From Streptomyces yatensis (GTDB lineage: Bacteria; Actinomycetota; Actinomycetes; Streptomycetales; Streptomycetaceae): 64,000 nt of DNA. The stretch covers positions 62,001-126,000 of the forward strand of contig NZ_CP072941.1 in the NCBI RefSeq assembly GCF_018069625.1, written 5' to 3'. A program made the translations under genes and the position numbers. Below, piece after piece: positions 42,127 through 52,676 of this stretch; positions within the stretch are counted from its first letter, which is position 1, and each line of letters starts with the position of its first letter. The notes under the pieces are model-generated. The model was not told the origin of the DNA. It did no database searches and saw nothing but the letters and a program-made list of their open reading frames with translations.

Positions 42127-43610
42127 ACGGCGGCCGCCTCCTGCTGCCGGTGGTGCTCAGTGCGACCTTCGTGCAGCTGCTCAACGTCACGATCGCGCAG
42201 ATCGCCGCCCCGGCCATCCAGTCCGGCCTGGGGGCCGGCCCCGGCGCGGTGCAGCTCGTCCTGGCCGGGTACACCCTGACGTACGCGTGCCTGCTGATCA
42301 CCGCCGCACGGCTGGGCGACCGCTACGGTTACCGGCGGCTGTTCGTCCTGGGCACCGTGGTGTTCATGTTCGGCTCGGTGACCTGCGCCGCCGCCCCCGG
42401 CGCCGGATGGCTGGTCGCGGCCCGGCTGGTGCAGGGCGCGGGCAGCGGCCTGGTCGCCCCACAGGTGCTCTCGCTCATCCGCACCGGCGTATCCCCACCA
42501 CGCCGCCCACGAGCCCTGGCCCTGTACGGCGCGACGATGGGCGTGGCCTCACTGGCCGGGCCGCTCATCGGCGGACTTCTTATCGGCGCCGACCTCTTCG
42601 GCGCCGGCTGGCGCGCGGTCTTCCTGGTCACGGTGCCGGTGGCAGCTCTCTCGCTGGCGGGCGCTGCCCTGCTGCCCCGCACACGCGGTACCGGGCAGCA
42701 GCGCGTGGACTGGGCCGGGGCGGCTCTGGCCACCACGGGCTTCGGCGCGCTGGTCCTGCCGTGCGCACTGGGCCGGGAGGCCGGCTGGCCCTGGTGGACA
42801 TGGGCCTCCTTCGCCACCGCCGCCGCCGCCGCCCTGACCTGCTTCACCCTCACCCTCGGACACCGCCCGGCCCCCCTGGTCCACCCATCGGTCCTGCGAG
42901 ACGGGACCGCGCGGCTCGGCGTGCTGCTGGTGTTCGTCTTCAACGCCGGGGTGCCGTCGTTCACCTATCTGCTGTTCCTGCACCTGCAGTCCGCCCTCGG
43001 GTACCCGGCGATATCCGCAGCGCTGGTCTCGGCGCCGTTCGCCGCCGCGGCCGTCCTGGGCAGCCACACCGCACCCACCCTCTCCCGCCGCCTGGGCCCG
43101 ACCGTGCTGACGGCCGCGGCACTGGTCCTGGCAGGTACGGCCCTGACACTCGCCCATCTCATCGGCACCGAACCCGGACGCCGGGCAGCCCTGCCGGTCC
43201 TGGCAGCCGGGGGCGCCGCGTTCGGCCTCTTCACAGCCGCCGTGTTCACACTGGCACTGGCAGGCGTACGGGACACCACGGCCGGCTCGGTGTCCGGGCT
43301 GCTGCCCACAGCCCAGCAACTCGGCGGATCCATCGGGGTGACAGCGGCCGCACTGGCCTACTACGCGCCCGCGGACAATGCGAACACGGCATTCGGCCAC
43401 GCCATGGCCTACGAAGCCGCAGTCTTCCTGCTCACGGCATTGATCGCCCTCCCACTACGACAGACCACGACCCCTACCGCGAACCTCCCACCACCGAACG
43501 GTCCGATGAGCCCCCGCGAACAGTCATCAACCCACAGGTGCCCCACCCGCCAACGCCAGACCAGACGAACCAGCCGACACCGGGCCAGGTTTCGATGCCG
43601 GGGCAGGTGA
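42123..43610 (+). CDS. MFS transporter, DHA2-like drug efflux
   Basis: 495 residues from the GTG at 42123, coupled to the preceding gene. It has about 12-14 membrane helices, with the A-like motif AARLGDRYGYRRLFVLGTVV in loop 2-3 and LVQGAGSGLVAPQVLSLI in helix 5, like EmrB/QacA-type exporters. The C-terminal 45 residues are polar. Probable proton-driven export of a small toxic molecule; regulation by the divergent LysR protein is inferred from position. Confidence 0.88.
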   Translation: MNGGRLLLPVVLSATFVQLLNVTIAQIAAPAIQSGLGAGPGAVQLVLAGYTLTYACLLITAARLGDRYGYRRLFVLGTVVFMFGSVTCAAAPGAGWLVAARLVQGAGSGLVAPQVLSLIRTGVSPPRRPRALALYGATMGVASLAGPLIGGLLIGADLFGAGWRAVFLVTVPVAALSLAGAALLPRTRGTGQQRVDWAGAALATTGFGALVLPCALGREAGWPWWTWASFATAAAAALTCFTLTLGHRPAPLVHPSVLRDGTARLGVLLVFVFNAGVPSFTYLLFLHLQSALGYPAISAALVSAPFAAAAVLGSHTAPTLSRRLGPTVLTAAALVLAGTALTLAHLIGTEPGRRAALPVLAAGGAAFGLFTAAVFTLALAGVRDTTAGSVSGLLPTAQQLGGSIGVTAAALAYYAPADNANTAFGHAMAYEAAVFLLTALIALPLRQTTTPTANLPPPNGPMSPREQSSTHRCPTRQRQTRRTSRHRARFRCRGR

Positions 43611-44689
43611 ACCAGCGGCCGCAAAAACCCATGACATGAAGTCATGACGGAGCGTCACACGGGCTGCCGCCGGACCGCGCGATGCCATCGGCGCCGTGCG
43701 GGACTGGCGCGTTGAGCCCGGAGCGGCCGCCGGTCATCCGCAGCGTCACACACGCGACGGCCGCCCCCGCGAAACACGCGACGGCCACCCCAACGCGACG
43801 GCCGCCCCCACCCCAGCGCGGCGGGCACACTACAGACACCCGGTGCGTCCGCAGGCCATGCTCACCATCGTCGCCCTATCCACGAGCGGGCCGTCCACAC
43901 CGCAAGCCCAGGCGTATCAGGTACAGCTGCCGAGCATGCCCGCCAGCACGGCACGTGCATCCCCCACCATGGTGAGGGCACCGACGTTCTTTAGGAGACC
44001 ACGCCGCACACCCGGCCCACCGGGCAGCAGCCAAGCAGCACGACCCAGAGCACGAGCAGCAGCACCAGGGCAGCAGCGACCCGGGAGCGGCGGCCCGGTA
44101 CAGCGAGCAGCACCAGAACCAGCGGCCCGGTACAGCGAACAGCAGCTACAAGGGCTGGGCGAGGGTCTCGCAGCAGCCGAGGGGCCTTGCCGCCGCCCCG
44201 AGATGGCTTCCGGCCGCGGCACGCCGGGCCGCCGCGATCCTTGGACCGCACGCTCTGCAGCGGGCTGTCCCCGCCGACCGCCTCAGCCCCTTCGACCCGG
44301 ACGGGCAGCACACGCTCGGCTTGGTCCAGGACGTCGGACCATACGCCGCCGAACACCTTCAGAGAGGCCCACTCCAGTCAAGGGCGTCGGCCACAGGCCC
44401 GCGTGCGACTGGACCCGCCGTTCACCACAGCGGTGGTCGAGCATGATGGCACGCGGCGTCGAGCCGCCGCCGGGCATGGTCCACGGTGCCGAACCGGCCA
44501 CCGTCCAGGGGGGCGGTGTGCACGGCCAACGCAACGCGAACCAGGCCGCGCCCGGCCCCAACTTGGGAAACATCACCCGAGCCTGTGCGGATTGGCAGGC
44601 CGGGCGGACACCTTCCACTCCATGCGCGTGGGTGCGGGAGCGGCGGGCAGCACGGAGCCCTCGACGTCGTAGTCCTCGGTGAGGTGACG
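43611..44689. other. 1.1-kb stretch without a supported gene; low-complexity repeats
   Basis: Right after the MFS stop lies an imperfect palindrome, CATGAC-N5-GTCATG (43631-43647). At 43752, 43775 and 43793 the sequence ACGCGACGGCC is repeated. 44020-44160 is CAG/AGC-rich, with CGGCCCGGTACAGCGA twice (44090 and 44123 areas). Frames here are shadows or decayed; ADRLSPFDPDGQHTLGLVQD (44277-44336, plus) is the only protein-like stretch. No function assigned. Confidence 0.4.
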
Positions 44690-44788
44690 CGTGAAACGGT
44701 GCAGTGTCGCCACTCGCTACGACAGGCACGGCTACGTCTTTCTCGGCGCCGCCACCGCGTCGGCTCGCACCATCTGGCTTCGCATGTG
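44690..44788 (+). mobile_element. IS5-family transposase C-terminal remnant
   Basis: The plus-strand frame VATRYDRHGYVFLGAATASA then RTIWLRM and stop is the standard C-terminus of an IS5-group transposase. Nothing upstream matches the rest of the protein. It marks an old insertion beside mqnA. Confidence 0.75.
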
Positions 44789-44844
44789 AACTGCTACCCG
44801 CCCCGGCAGAGCCGTCGATGTGCCGTTCGGCGTCACCAAGGCCG

Positions 44845-45732
<888 letters not shown>

Positions 45733-45899
45733 CTAGTACTTCCCATTCTGTCCATTGCCCGCACGTGGCCCGGCGCATTGCGCTGCACGGATGAACGCGC
45801 CGCGCGAGCAGGGACGGTGCGGTGCCTGATCCCGGTTCATGTGTGGGCGCAAGTCCTCCGTTGCACGGGTGGCCGGCCGATCCGCTGGACGGATGTCTC

Positions 45900-47187
45900 G
45901 TCGCCGTTCCATTGCGGCCATGCGACTTCTGCGGTGCTCGACGATCCGTACCGCGCGAAATGTGCCCAGCTCTTGCGGAGCGTCCTGCCTTGGCCTCGAC
46001 GGTGGCCCAGTCGGTGTTGCCCCGCATCGGGCTCCCTGCCCACGCCTCGCGTCTCCCCAGCAGGAAGGGCATCTCGATGCCGTGCAACCGCGCCGAGGCC
46101 GGCCTCCGACGGCGACCAGCCGAACTCGTACAGGAAGGCCGTTCCGCCGGTGTCGAGGACCTGTTGCCCGATCTCGTGCGCCGGCTCGATGAACACCCTG
46201 CGGGATATCTCCGCCACGGCTTCCTCGGGAATGGGGGAAGGGGCGCCGAGGGCGAATGCCTCGCCCTCGGCGGAGGTGTAGCCGATGACCAGGTCCGGCA
46301 TGGGCTCGGAGCCGGAGGTCCGTTGGTTCGTTTCGGGGTCGGCGAACGGGGCCCTCAGTGCGGGCCGGAAGGGCACCGGTGTGGGTGCACGGTGGCGGGT
46401 ACATGACCGGTGGCGGCACCCTCCCCATGTACGACGGGGGACGGCTCGCCGCCGACGGCGATGTCGTCGTCTCGATCGACTACCGGCTGGGCGCACTGGG
46501 TTACCTGGTCCACAAAGGAGTCAGCGACGGCAACCTCGGCCTGTACGACCAGATCCTCGCGCTGGAATGGGTTCACGACAACATCGCCGCGTTCGGCGGC
46601 GATCCGGCGAACATCACCGTCTTCGGCCGGTCTGCCGGCGCGAGTTCGGCCATCGCGCTCCTGTCGGTCCCCCGCAGCCTGCGACTGATCCGCCGGGTGA
46701 CGCACAGAGCGCGCCGACTCTGGCGACGCTCCCCACCCTCGACGGGGCACGCGCGGCCGGGCCCCACATCGTCGAGGCGGCCCGCGGCGACCTGAGGACA
46801 CTCCCGGTGCGGCAGATCCTCGACGCCCAGGCCCGCACCGCGCAGTGGAACGCCGACATGTCGCAGAGGCCGGGACCGGTCGGCTCCCGGTGAGACCGGG
46901 TGTGGTGATCGCCAGGTAGAGGCAGTCCTCGGACTGCGGGGGCTCGTTCCACTGCGGGCCGAAGACCGGTTCCAGGCGGGACGGCAGCTGCGGGCAGATC
47001 GGGCCCGGCCGGGTCGCGTCGACGGTGCCGGCGTGCCGCTCGGCGCGGACCGGCTGCGCGAACCCGTTCGGCCGTGCCGTAGCGGATGCCGGGAAACCGC
47101 AGCAACTGGTCCGCTCCGCGGATGCCGGTGACGGGCCCGGACACCGGGCCGGCGGGAACGGATCCGGTGTCCACGGTGGTTGTCATC
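45900..47187 (-). pseudogene. Type-B carboxylesterase pseudogene with internal 506-bp inversion
   Basis: The N-terminus is on the minus strand from the ATG 47187 (GIRGADQLLRFPGIRYGTAE; PPQSEDCLYLAITTPGLTG). The middle, with the oxyanion motif WVHGGGYMTGG and nucleophile FGRSAGASSA, is on the plus strand at 46375-46880. The C-terminus (DLVIGYTSAEGEAFALGAP; catalytic-His region HGIEMPFLLG) is again minus, 46374 to about 45900. Flipping 46375-46880 joins both ends in frame at ACCGGT. Frameshifts occur near 47070, 46700 and 46100. Note FGRSAG where FGxSAG is expected: that motif itself is intact. Confidence 0.8.
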
Positions 47188-47265
47188 GGTCGGCTCCTTG
47201 TCGTCCAGTTGAGGGGGAGGTGGCTGGGTTGTTGAGGGGCAGGCGTGGGGCGGGACACGGTTCGC

Positions 47266-47780
47266 TCATGCGAGTGCGGTGCGGCGGCGGCCGGCCAGCA
47301 GCAGAACGGCCGTACCTGCCACCGGCAGCGCCGTCAGTACGAGGAACACCGTGGACAGGCTCGCCACCCCGCCGAGGCCGCCGACCAGGGCGGCACCGGC
47401 GCTGGCTCCGATGAGGAACACCAGCGTCGCCACTCCGATGGCGACGCCGCGCTCGGCGCCGGTCACGGCTCGTCGACGGCCGACATCATGGCGGGCTGTC
47501 CCAGTCCGAAGCCCACGGTGATGAGCCCCACACCCAGCGCGAGCAGTGCCGGCGAGTCCGTGGCGGTGCCGCGGCGACGAGCAGTGCCAAGGCCGCGATG
47601 GAGCACGCGACGGCGATGGCGCGCCGTGCGCCCAGCCGGGCGAGCGCCCTGCGGCAGAACCACGGCGCCACCCGGCCGACGGCCGCGGCGGGGTCCAGCC
47701 CCAGCCCGCGGCCGCGGTGGGTACCCCGACGAGCAGCGCGAACCAGCCGGCCGGGATAGCGGCGGCCGGCGGGTCGCGGT
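47266..47780 (-). pseudogene. MFS transporter remnant
   Basis: Three frames carry pieces of one transporter C-terminal half: AIPAGWFALLVGVPTAAAGW, WFCRRALARLGARRAIAVAC, LLALGVGLITVGFGLGQPAM and IGVATLVFLIGASAGAALVG. The frame changes near 47700 and 47470 and there is no start. It is a decayed exporter gene. Confidence 0.65.
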
Positions 47781-48860
47781 GACCGGCAAGCACTGCGAAA
47801 GCGAGGCGACGCTGCGCAGGGTGCGGCACCTGTTCGTCAACCGGGCCAACACGTGCGCGGCCTTGCGGAAGCTCGTGAACGCCACCTTCGCCGTCCGCGA
47901 TGAGATGTGGTGGGGCATCGGCACGGCATGCGCCTCCGACAGCCGCAAGTCCGGCGCCTGGTCCTCGAACCTGATGACCGAGGGCACCAGCGCTACCGGG
48001 GCCCCGGGGTGATGATCTACTGGCACGTTGAGCGGAAATCGGTGTGCATCTATTCCCAGCTCAAGTCCTGTTCGGCCTCCGAGGTCGACTCGATGATCGA
48101 GAGCGTGCTGCGGCACTGCACCGACATGGAGGTGGACCGGCAGTACACCGACACCCATGACGCCTCCATCGTCGGGTTCGCCTTCGCCCACATGCTTGGC
48201 TTCAAGCTGATGCCGAGACTGAAGAACATCGGCTCCGCGAAGCTGTACCGGCCAGCAGCCGGGCAGGACGACCAGTGGCCGAACCTGAGCCCGGTGCTCT
48301 CCACCAAGACGATCGACTGGGACCTGATCGCCCAGCAGTACGACCAGATCGTGAAGTACACCACCGCACTGCGCCTGGGCACCGCCGAAGCCGAGCAGGT
48401 CCTGCGGCGCTTCACCCGGGGAGGGCCCAAGCACCCGACATACCGGGCAATCGAAGAACTTGGGCGGCCGGTGCGGACCTCGTTCGTCTGCGACTACCTC
48501 ACCGACGCCCGGATGCGCCAGGAGATCCACGATGGGTGACAGGTGGTCGAGAACTGGAACTCCGCGAACAAGGACCTCTTCTACGGCAAGGACAGCACTC
48601 GGGCAGGACAAGGAGTCCCAGGAAGTCAGCTGCCCGTGCTGCACCAGCTCCAGTCCGCGCTGGTGCACGTCAACACGCTGCTGATGCAGGACGTCCTGGC
48701 CGATCCGAAGTGGGCAGCCAAACTCACCGACGCGGACCGCCGGGCCCTGTCGCCGCTGCTGCGGACCCATGTGAATCCGTAGGCCGGTTCGAACTGGACA
48801 TGAACAGCCGCCTCGAGCTGGACTTGTCCATCCAGGCGACGGTGCCCGGCCCACGCCGCC
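47780..48860 (+). mobile_element. Tn3-family transposase remnant, frameshifted
   Basis: C-terminal third of a Tn3-family transposase in three frames: TLRRVRHLFVNRANTCAALR (from about 47805); [23 protein letters not shown] and [20 protein letters not shown] (48010-48537); VVENWNSANKDLFYGKDS and LLMQDVLADPKWAAKLTDAD (48543-48782). FELDMNSRLELDL ends it. YTDTH is the second catalytic Asp region. The N-terminal two thirds and the terminal repeats are not found. It is dead. Confidence 0.85.
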
Positions 48861-49027
48861 CCGCAAAGGAAGGCAGCCGCAGCCCCGGCGTGACGCCCGG
48901 GACGTCCGGCCCTCGGCGCTGCTGTGGTCCAGGTGCGTCGCCGAACTTTACTGCTCACAGTTCGCGCCACGGTGCACGGCAGCGCGGACGGCCGAGCGAT
49001 CGACTCCGCACCGCCTGGACCGCGACG

Positions 49028-49726
49028 TCATGCGGGCGGTCGCGGGTCCGCAGTCGTGTTCAGGCCGTCCAGCAGCATGTCGAGGCCGGCGATGAACTGG
49101 TCACGATCGGCATGGTCGCGCAGGTGCTGGGTGGTGCGCGTCAGGAAGGGGTAGTCGGCCGGGTCGAGTTCTGCCCAGCGTTGGGCGGTCCCGGCGAGGA
49201 AGACGTCGCGGCTGACGATCGCGTCGTGGGTGGTGCGCGGGGCGATGATCTGGGCGCTGACGCCGGTGATGTAGTAGGAGATCGCGGTGGAGACCGCGAA
49301 ATGCCGTTCGGCCGGCAGTCCGGTTCGTTCGACCAGGGTGCCGATGCGGTCGAGCAGGCGCAGCGCGTTCGCCAGCGTGGGCGGTGCGGAGACGTGGGAC
49401 GCCGCCCACGGGTGCCGGTCAAGGGCGTCGAAGACGGCGACGGCAAGCGCGCGCAGCCCGGAGCCGACGTCTTCCTCAAGGCTCGCGTGCGCGGCGAAGG
49501 CGTGGCCGAGCACCTGATCGGCGGCCAGGGCGACCAGTTCGTCCTTGTTCGACACGTGCCAGTACAGCGCGCCGGGCCCGGTGTTCAGCTGTTTGGCCAG
49601 CAGCCTGAAGGTGAGCCCCCGCTCGCCCAGCTCGTCCAGCAGTGAGACGGCCGCGCCGACGATCAGCTCTTGTGAGAGGGCGCCGGCACGCCCCCCGGTG
49701 GGTGCTCTTCCCCGCGTCCGCTGCAT
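49028..49726 (-). CDS. TetR-family repressor
   Basis: 232 residues. The helix-turn-helix region ELGERGLTFRLLAKQLNTGP then GALYWHVSNKDELVALAADQ is followed by a TetR_C-like ligand domain, including HPWAASHVSAPPTLANALRL. The TetR_C_1 type (tetracycline-repressor-like) is likely. The ATG at 49726 is preceded by GAGG. Divergent from the monooxygenase gene; two inverted repeats in the gap are its likely operators. Confidence 0.92.
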   Translation of the reverse strand: MQRTRGRAPTGGRAGALSQELIVGAAVSLLDELGERGLTFRLLAKQLNTGPGALYWHVSNKDELVALAADQVLGHAFAAHASLEEDVGSGLRALAVAVFDALDRHPWAASHVSAPPTLANALRLLDRIGTLVERTGLPAERHFAVSTAISYYITGVSAQIIAPRTTHDAIVSRDVFLAGTAQRWAELDPADYPFLTRTTQHLRDHADRDQFIAGLDMLLDGLNTTADPRPPA

Positions 49727-49746
49727 GACCTCATTTTGACACATCC

Positions 49747-49784
49747 TGGAACGGTGTTCCATATTTTTTTGGAACGCCGGTCCA
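49747..49784. promoter_or_regulatory. Two TetR operator-like inverted repeats
   Basis: TGGAAC-GGT-GTTCCA (49747-49761) is a perfect 6+6 palindrome. TGGAAC-GCC-GGTCCA (49770-49784) is the same with one mismatch. Their centres are 23 bp apart and lie between the divergent starts at 49726 and 49838, with T-rich sequence between them. They should let the TetR protein repress both its own gene and the monooxygenase. Confidence 0.75.
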
Positions 49785-49837
49785 TATGGACGTCGGGCGC
49801 GTGCCCGACGCTGCGCCGCGCGGAAACGAGGAAGCCC

Positions 49838-50977
49838 ATGAACACCAGCCACCACCCGATCGCCATCGTCGGCGCCGGCCTCGGCGGCCTGACTCTCGCC
49901 CGGGTCCTGCACGTCCACGGCATCCCGGCCACGGTCTACGAGGCCGATCCCTCGGAGAAGTCCCGCACGCAGGGCGGCCGGCTCGACATCCACGAGGCCG
50001 ACGGGCAGCGCGCGCTCGCCGACGCCGGCCTCACCGACGAGTTCCGCGCGATCATCCACGAGGGCGCCGAGGCGTCGCGTGTGCTCGACCAGCACGGCAA
50101 GCTGCTGTTCGACGCCCCCGACGACGGCACGGGGCAGCGTCCCGAAGTGCTCCGCGGAGACCTGCGCCGCATCCTGCTCGACTCCCTTCCCGATCAGACG
50201 GTCCGGTGGGGACACAAGGTCACCGGTGTCCGGCCCCTCGGCGACGGCCGACACGAGCTGGCCTTCACCGACGGCACGACCGTGACCAGCGGCCTCCTCA
50301 TCGGCGCCGACGGCGCCTGGTCGAAGATCCGCCCACTGCTTTCCGACGCCGAACCCCGGTACACCGGCACGACATTCGTCGACATCTACCTGTACGACGC
50401 CGACGAGCGGCACCCCACGGCGGCCGAGACGGTCGGTGCCGGCGCGATGTACGCACTGGCTCCGGGCCAGGGGATCATCGCGCACCGCGAGGCGGGGAAC
50501 ATCCTGCACACGTACGTCGAGCTGAAGCGCTCCGCCGAGTGGTTCGCCGCCATCGACTTCACCGACGCCGCCGCGACCGCCCGGATCGCGGCAGAGTTCG
50601 ACGGCTGGGCCCCAGAGCTCACCGCGCTGATCACCGACGGCGAGACCGCTCCGGTCGCCCGCCCGATCCACACACTCCCGAACGGACACCGATGGGAGCG
50701 CGTACCCGGAGTGACGCTCCTCGGCGATGCCGCACACCTGATGCCGCCGTCCGGTGACGGCGCGAACCTGGCGATGTTCGACGGCGCCGAACTCGGCAAG
50801 GCGATCGCCGCTCACCCCGACGACGTCGAGGCGGCTCTCACCGCCTACGAAGAGGCGCTGTTCCCGCGAACCGAACCCGTCTACGCCGAGGCGCACGACA
50901 TGCTGGACCTCATCATCGGCGACCACGCACCGTCCGGATTCATCGACCTCTTCACCGCCGCCGACCAGGCCGAGTGA
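49838..50977 (+). CDS. FAD-dependent monooxygenase, TetX-like
   Basis: 379 residues. The FAD-binding start is IAIVGAGLGGLTLARVLHVH. TQGGRLDIHEADGQRAL is the TetX-like GGxLDIH motif, and the second FAD motif is TLLGDAAHLMPPSGDGANLA. Group A flavin monooxygenase using NAD(P)H; the substrate cannot be told from sequence, and tetracycline inactivation is only one possibility. The ATG at 49838 follows ACGAGGAAG. It is the first gene of a coupled pair with the SGNH hydrolase and is probably controlled by the divergent TetR. Confidence 0.88.
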   Translation: MNTSHHPIAIVGAGLGGLTLARVLHVHGIPATVYEADPSEKSRTQGGRLDIHEADGQRALADAGLTDEFRAIIHEGAEASRVLDQHGKLLFDAPDDGTGQRPEVLRGDLRRILLDSLPDQTVRWGHKVTGVRPLGDGRHELAFTDGTTVTSGLLIGADGAWSKIRPLLSDAEPRYTGTTFVDIYLYDADERHPTAAETVGAGAMYALAPGQGIIAHREAGNILHTYVELKRSAEWFAAIDFTDAAATARIAAEFDGWAPELTALITDGETAPVARPIHTLPNGHRWERVPGVTLLGDAAHLMPPSGDGANLAMFDGAELGKAIAAHPDDVEAALTAYEEALFPRTEPVYAEAHDMLDLIIGDHAPSGFIDLFTAADQAE

Positions 50978-51024
50978 CATCAACACCCGACAGCCGACCT
51001 ACAGCAGACAAAGAAGAGGCCAGC

Positions 51025-52224
51025 TTGAGCACACACGAGACCGATGACGGCATGGGCTGGGCGCCGACGTGGACCCAGGCCATGACCGACTTCCGCGGTG
51101 AGGATGACGAGCCGCCCTTCGAGGATGTCACCGTCCGCATGACCGTGCCCGCGAGCATCGGCGGCAGCCGCGTCCGGGTAGAGCTGTCCAATCTCTTCGG
51201 GGACGGCCCTGTTCGGATCGCACGCAGTGCCATCGGAGTCGGCGGACGGTTCGTCGCGATCTCCATCGACGGGCAGTCATCGATCGAGATCGCGGCCGGC
51301 GCATCGCGGTGGACCGACCCGGTCGACCTGACCGTCAGCCACGGCGATGAGATCGTCGTCGATCTGTATCTGCCCGAGTCCACGCCCTACACGTCGGCGA
51401 ACGGATTCACGTTCGACCGGTCCCTGCCGGGCGACTTCGTAGGAGCACGCGTGTTCCCGCTCGAAGGATCGACGCCGGTGGAGGCCGACGAATCGCGCGA
51501 ATTCCCTGCCATCAACACCGGCACCAAACCCGAGCCCGACGGGACCGGCTGGTCCCTGCCTCCGGGAGGTCCTTTCCTGCGCACCATCGAGGTGGCCGGA
51601 GCCGAGGCGAAGGCGGTGGTCGTATGCCTCGGGGCCTCCAGCACGGCGATGGGGTGGCCGCAGTACACCGCAGCCCTGCTTCCCGCTGATGCCAGGATCG
51701 CCGTCGTCAACCGAGGAATCGCAGGAAACCGAATCCGACTCGACGCACCACGGACGACTCCGTCATGGGGCCGGGCCGGGTTGTCCCGGTTCGGTGAGGA
51801 CGTGCTCGGAACCCACGGCGTGACGCACCTGGTGATCGCCTACAACAGCAACGACTGGAGCCTTCCCGGCAGAATCACGTCGCTGGACGAGATGCCGACC
51901 CTCGCCCAGCTGATCGACGGTTACCGAGAGCTCATCGATCGGGCCCGGACGGCGGGCCTCACCGCGCTTCTCACCACCGTCACACCGCTCGCCCCGGACG
52001 TCGCGGGCGACCCCGGCCGAGAAGACCTCCGCCGTGCAGTCAACGAGTGGATCCGCACATCCGGGCACGCATTCGTCGACTTCGACGCAGCGATCCGCTC
52101 CGAAGCCGACCCTTCCCTCATCGAAGACAAATACGCCGCCCCCGACCACACCCATCCCAATGTCAACGGGTCGAAGCGCCTCGCACAGGCGATGGCTGAA
52201 ACTCTTGCCCGGTTGCAGCTCTGA
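51025..52224 (+). CDS. SGNH/GDSL-family hydrolase
   Basis: 399 residues from a TTG at 51025 with AAGAAGAGG upstream; an upstream GTG at 50974 overlaps the monooxygenase stop (GTGA). A beta-rich N-terminal domain (residues about 20-190) precedes the SGNH core: block I VVVCLGASSTAMGW, block II VVNRGIAGNRI, block III AYNSNDW and block V DHTHPN. The Ser, Gly, Asn and His are present; the Asp of GDS is Ala. No signal peptide. Esterase or acyl-hydrolase activity is expected; perhaps it acts on the same compound as the monooxygenase. Confidence 0.85.
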   Translation: MSTHETDDGMGWAPTWTQAMTDFRGEDDEPPFEDVTVRMTVPASIGGSRVRVELSNLFGDGPVRIARSAIGVGGRFVAISIDGQSSIEIAAGASRWTDPVDLTVSHGDEIVVDLYLPESTPYTSANGFTFDRSLPGDFVGARVFPLEGSTPVEADESREFPAINTGTKPEPDGTGWSLPPGGPFLRTIEVAGAEAKAVVVCLGASSTAMGWPQYTAALLPADARIAVVNRGIAGNRIRLDAPRTTPSWGRAGLSRFGEDVLGTHGVTHLVIAYNSNDWSLPGRITSLDEMPTLAQLIDGYRELIDRARTAGLTALLTTVTPLAPDVAGDPGREDLRRAVNEWIRTSGHAFVDFDAAIRSEADPSLIEDKYAAPDHTHPNVNGSKRLAQAMAETLARLQL

Positions 52225-52676
52225 CCTGCAGATCCTTCAGGACGAGGCCAGCACGATCACCGACTGACGAACGAGTCGGGCTGCTGTCGTCATCGACGAA
52301 GCCGAACGCCTTGTCCCGACCGCGCTCGACTCCTCCAAGATCTCCGCACGGGAGCGGTCCTGAGCCGCACGCCCACAGGCCCTGGGTCATTGCGCGCTGC
52401 ACATTCGGACACGCGGACACAGGGCCGCAGTCCTCATAAACCTGGTCAGCCGCAGCATCCTCGTCGAACCTGAGCCCGGCCTCTTCACCCTGCCGCGGTC
52501 TACTCGAACCGCCCTACAGCCCGCCCCAACCTAGGAGTCAACGACTCACAGTCGATGAGTCAGGGGCCGGGCTCGGCGAGGTCCTGGCGAAGCGCGGCGG
52601 CACCGAGGGTTTCGGGCAGCATGGCGTGCTCCGCACGGCAGTTGACAGCTCAAAGGCAGCACGTCAGAGTCCCGGC
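52225..52676. other. Stretch with decayed coding pieces
   Basis: About 450 bp. Two short protein-like frames on the plus strand, VVIDEAERLVPTALDSSKIS (about 52285-52345) and LINLVSRSILVEPEPGLFTL (about 52435-52490), lack starts and ribosome sites. Probably remnants; no function assigned. Confidence 0.35.

Noticed and set aside
43991..44356. Minus-strand ORF with leucine/valine-rich, membrane-like segments
   Set aside because: Produced by a CAG/AGC-rich low-complexity tract; no ribosome site and no family.
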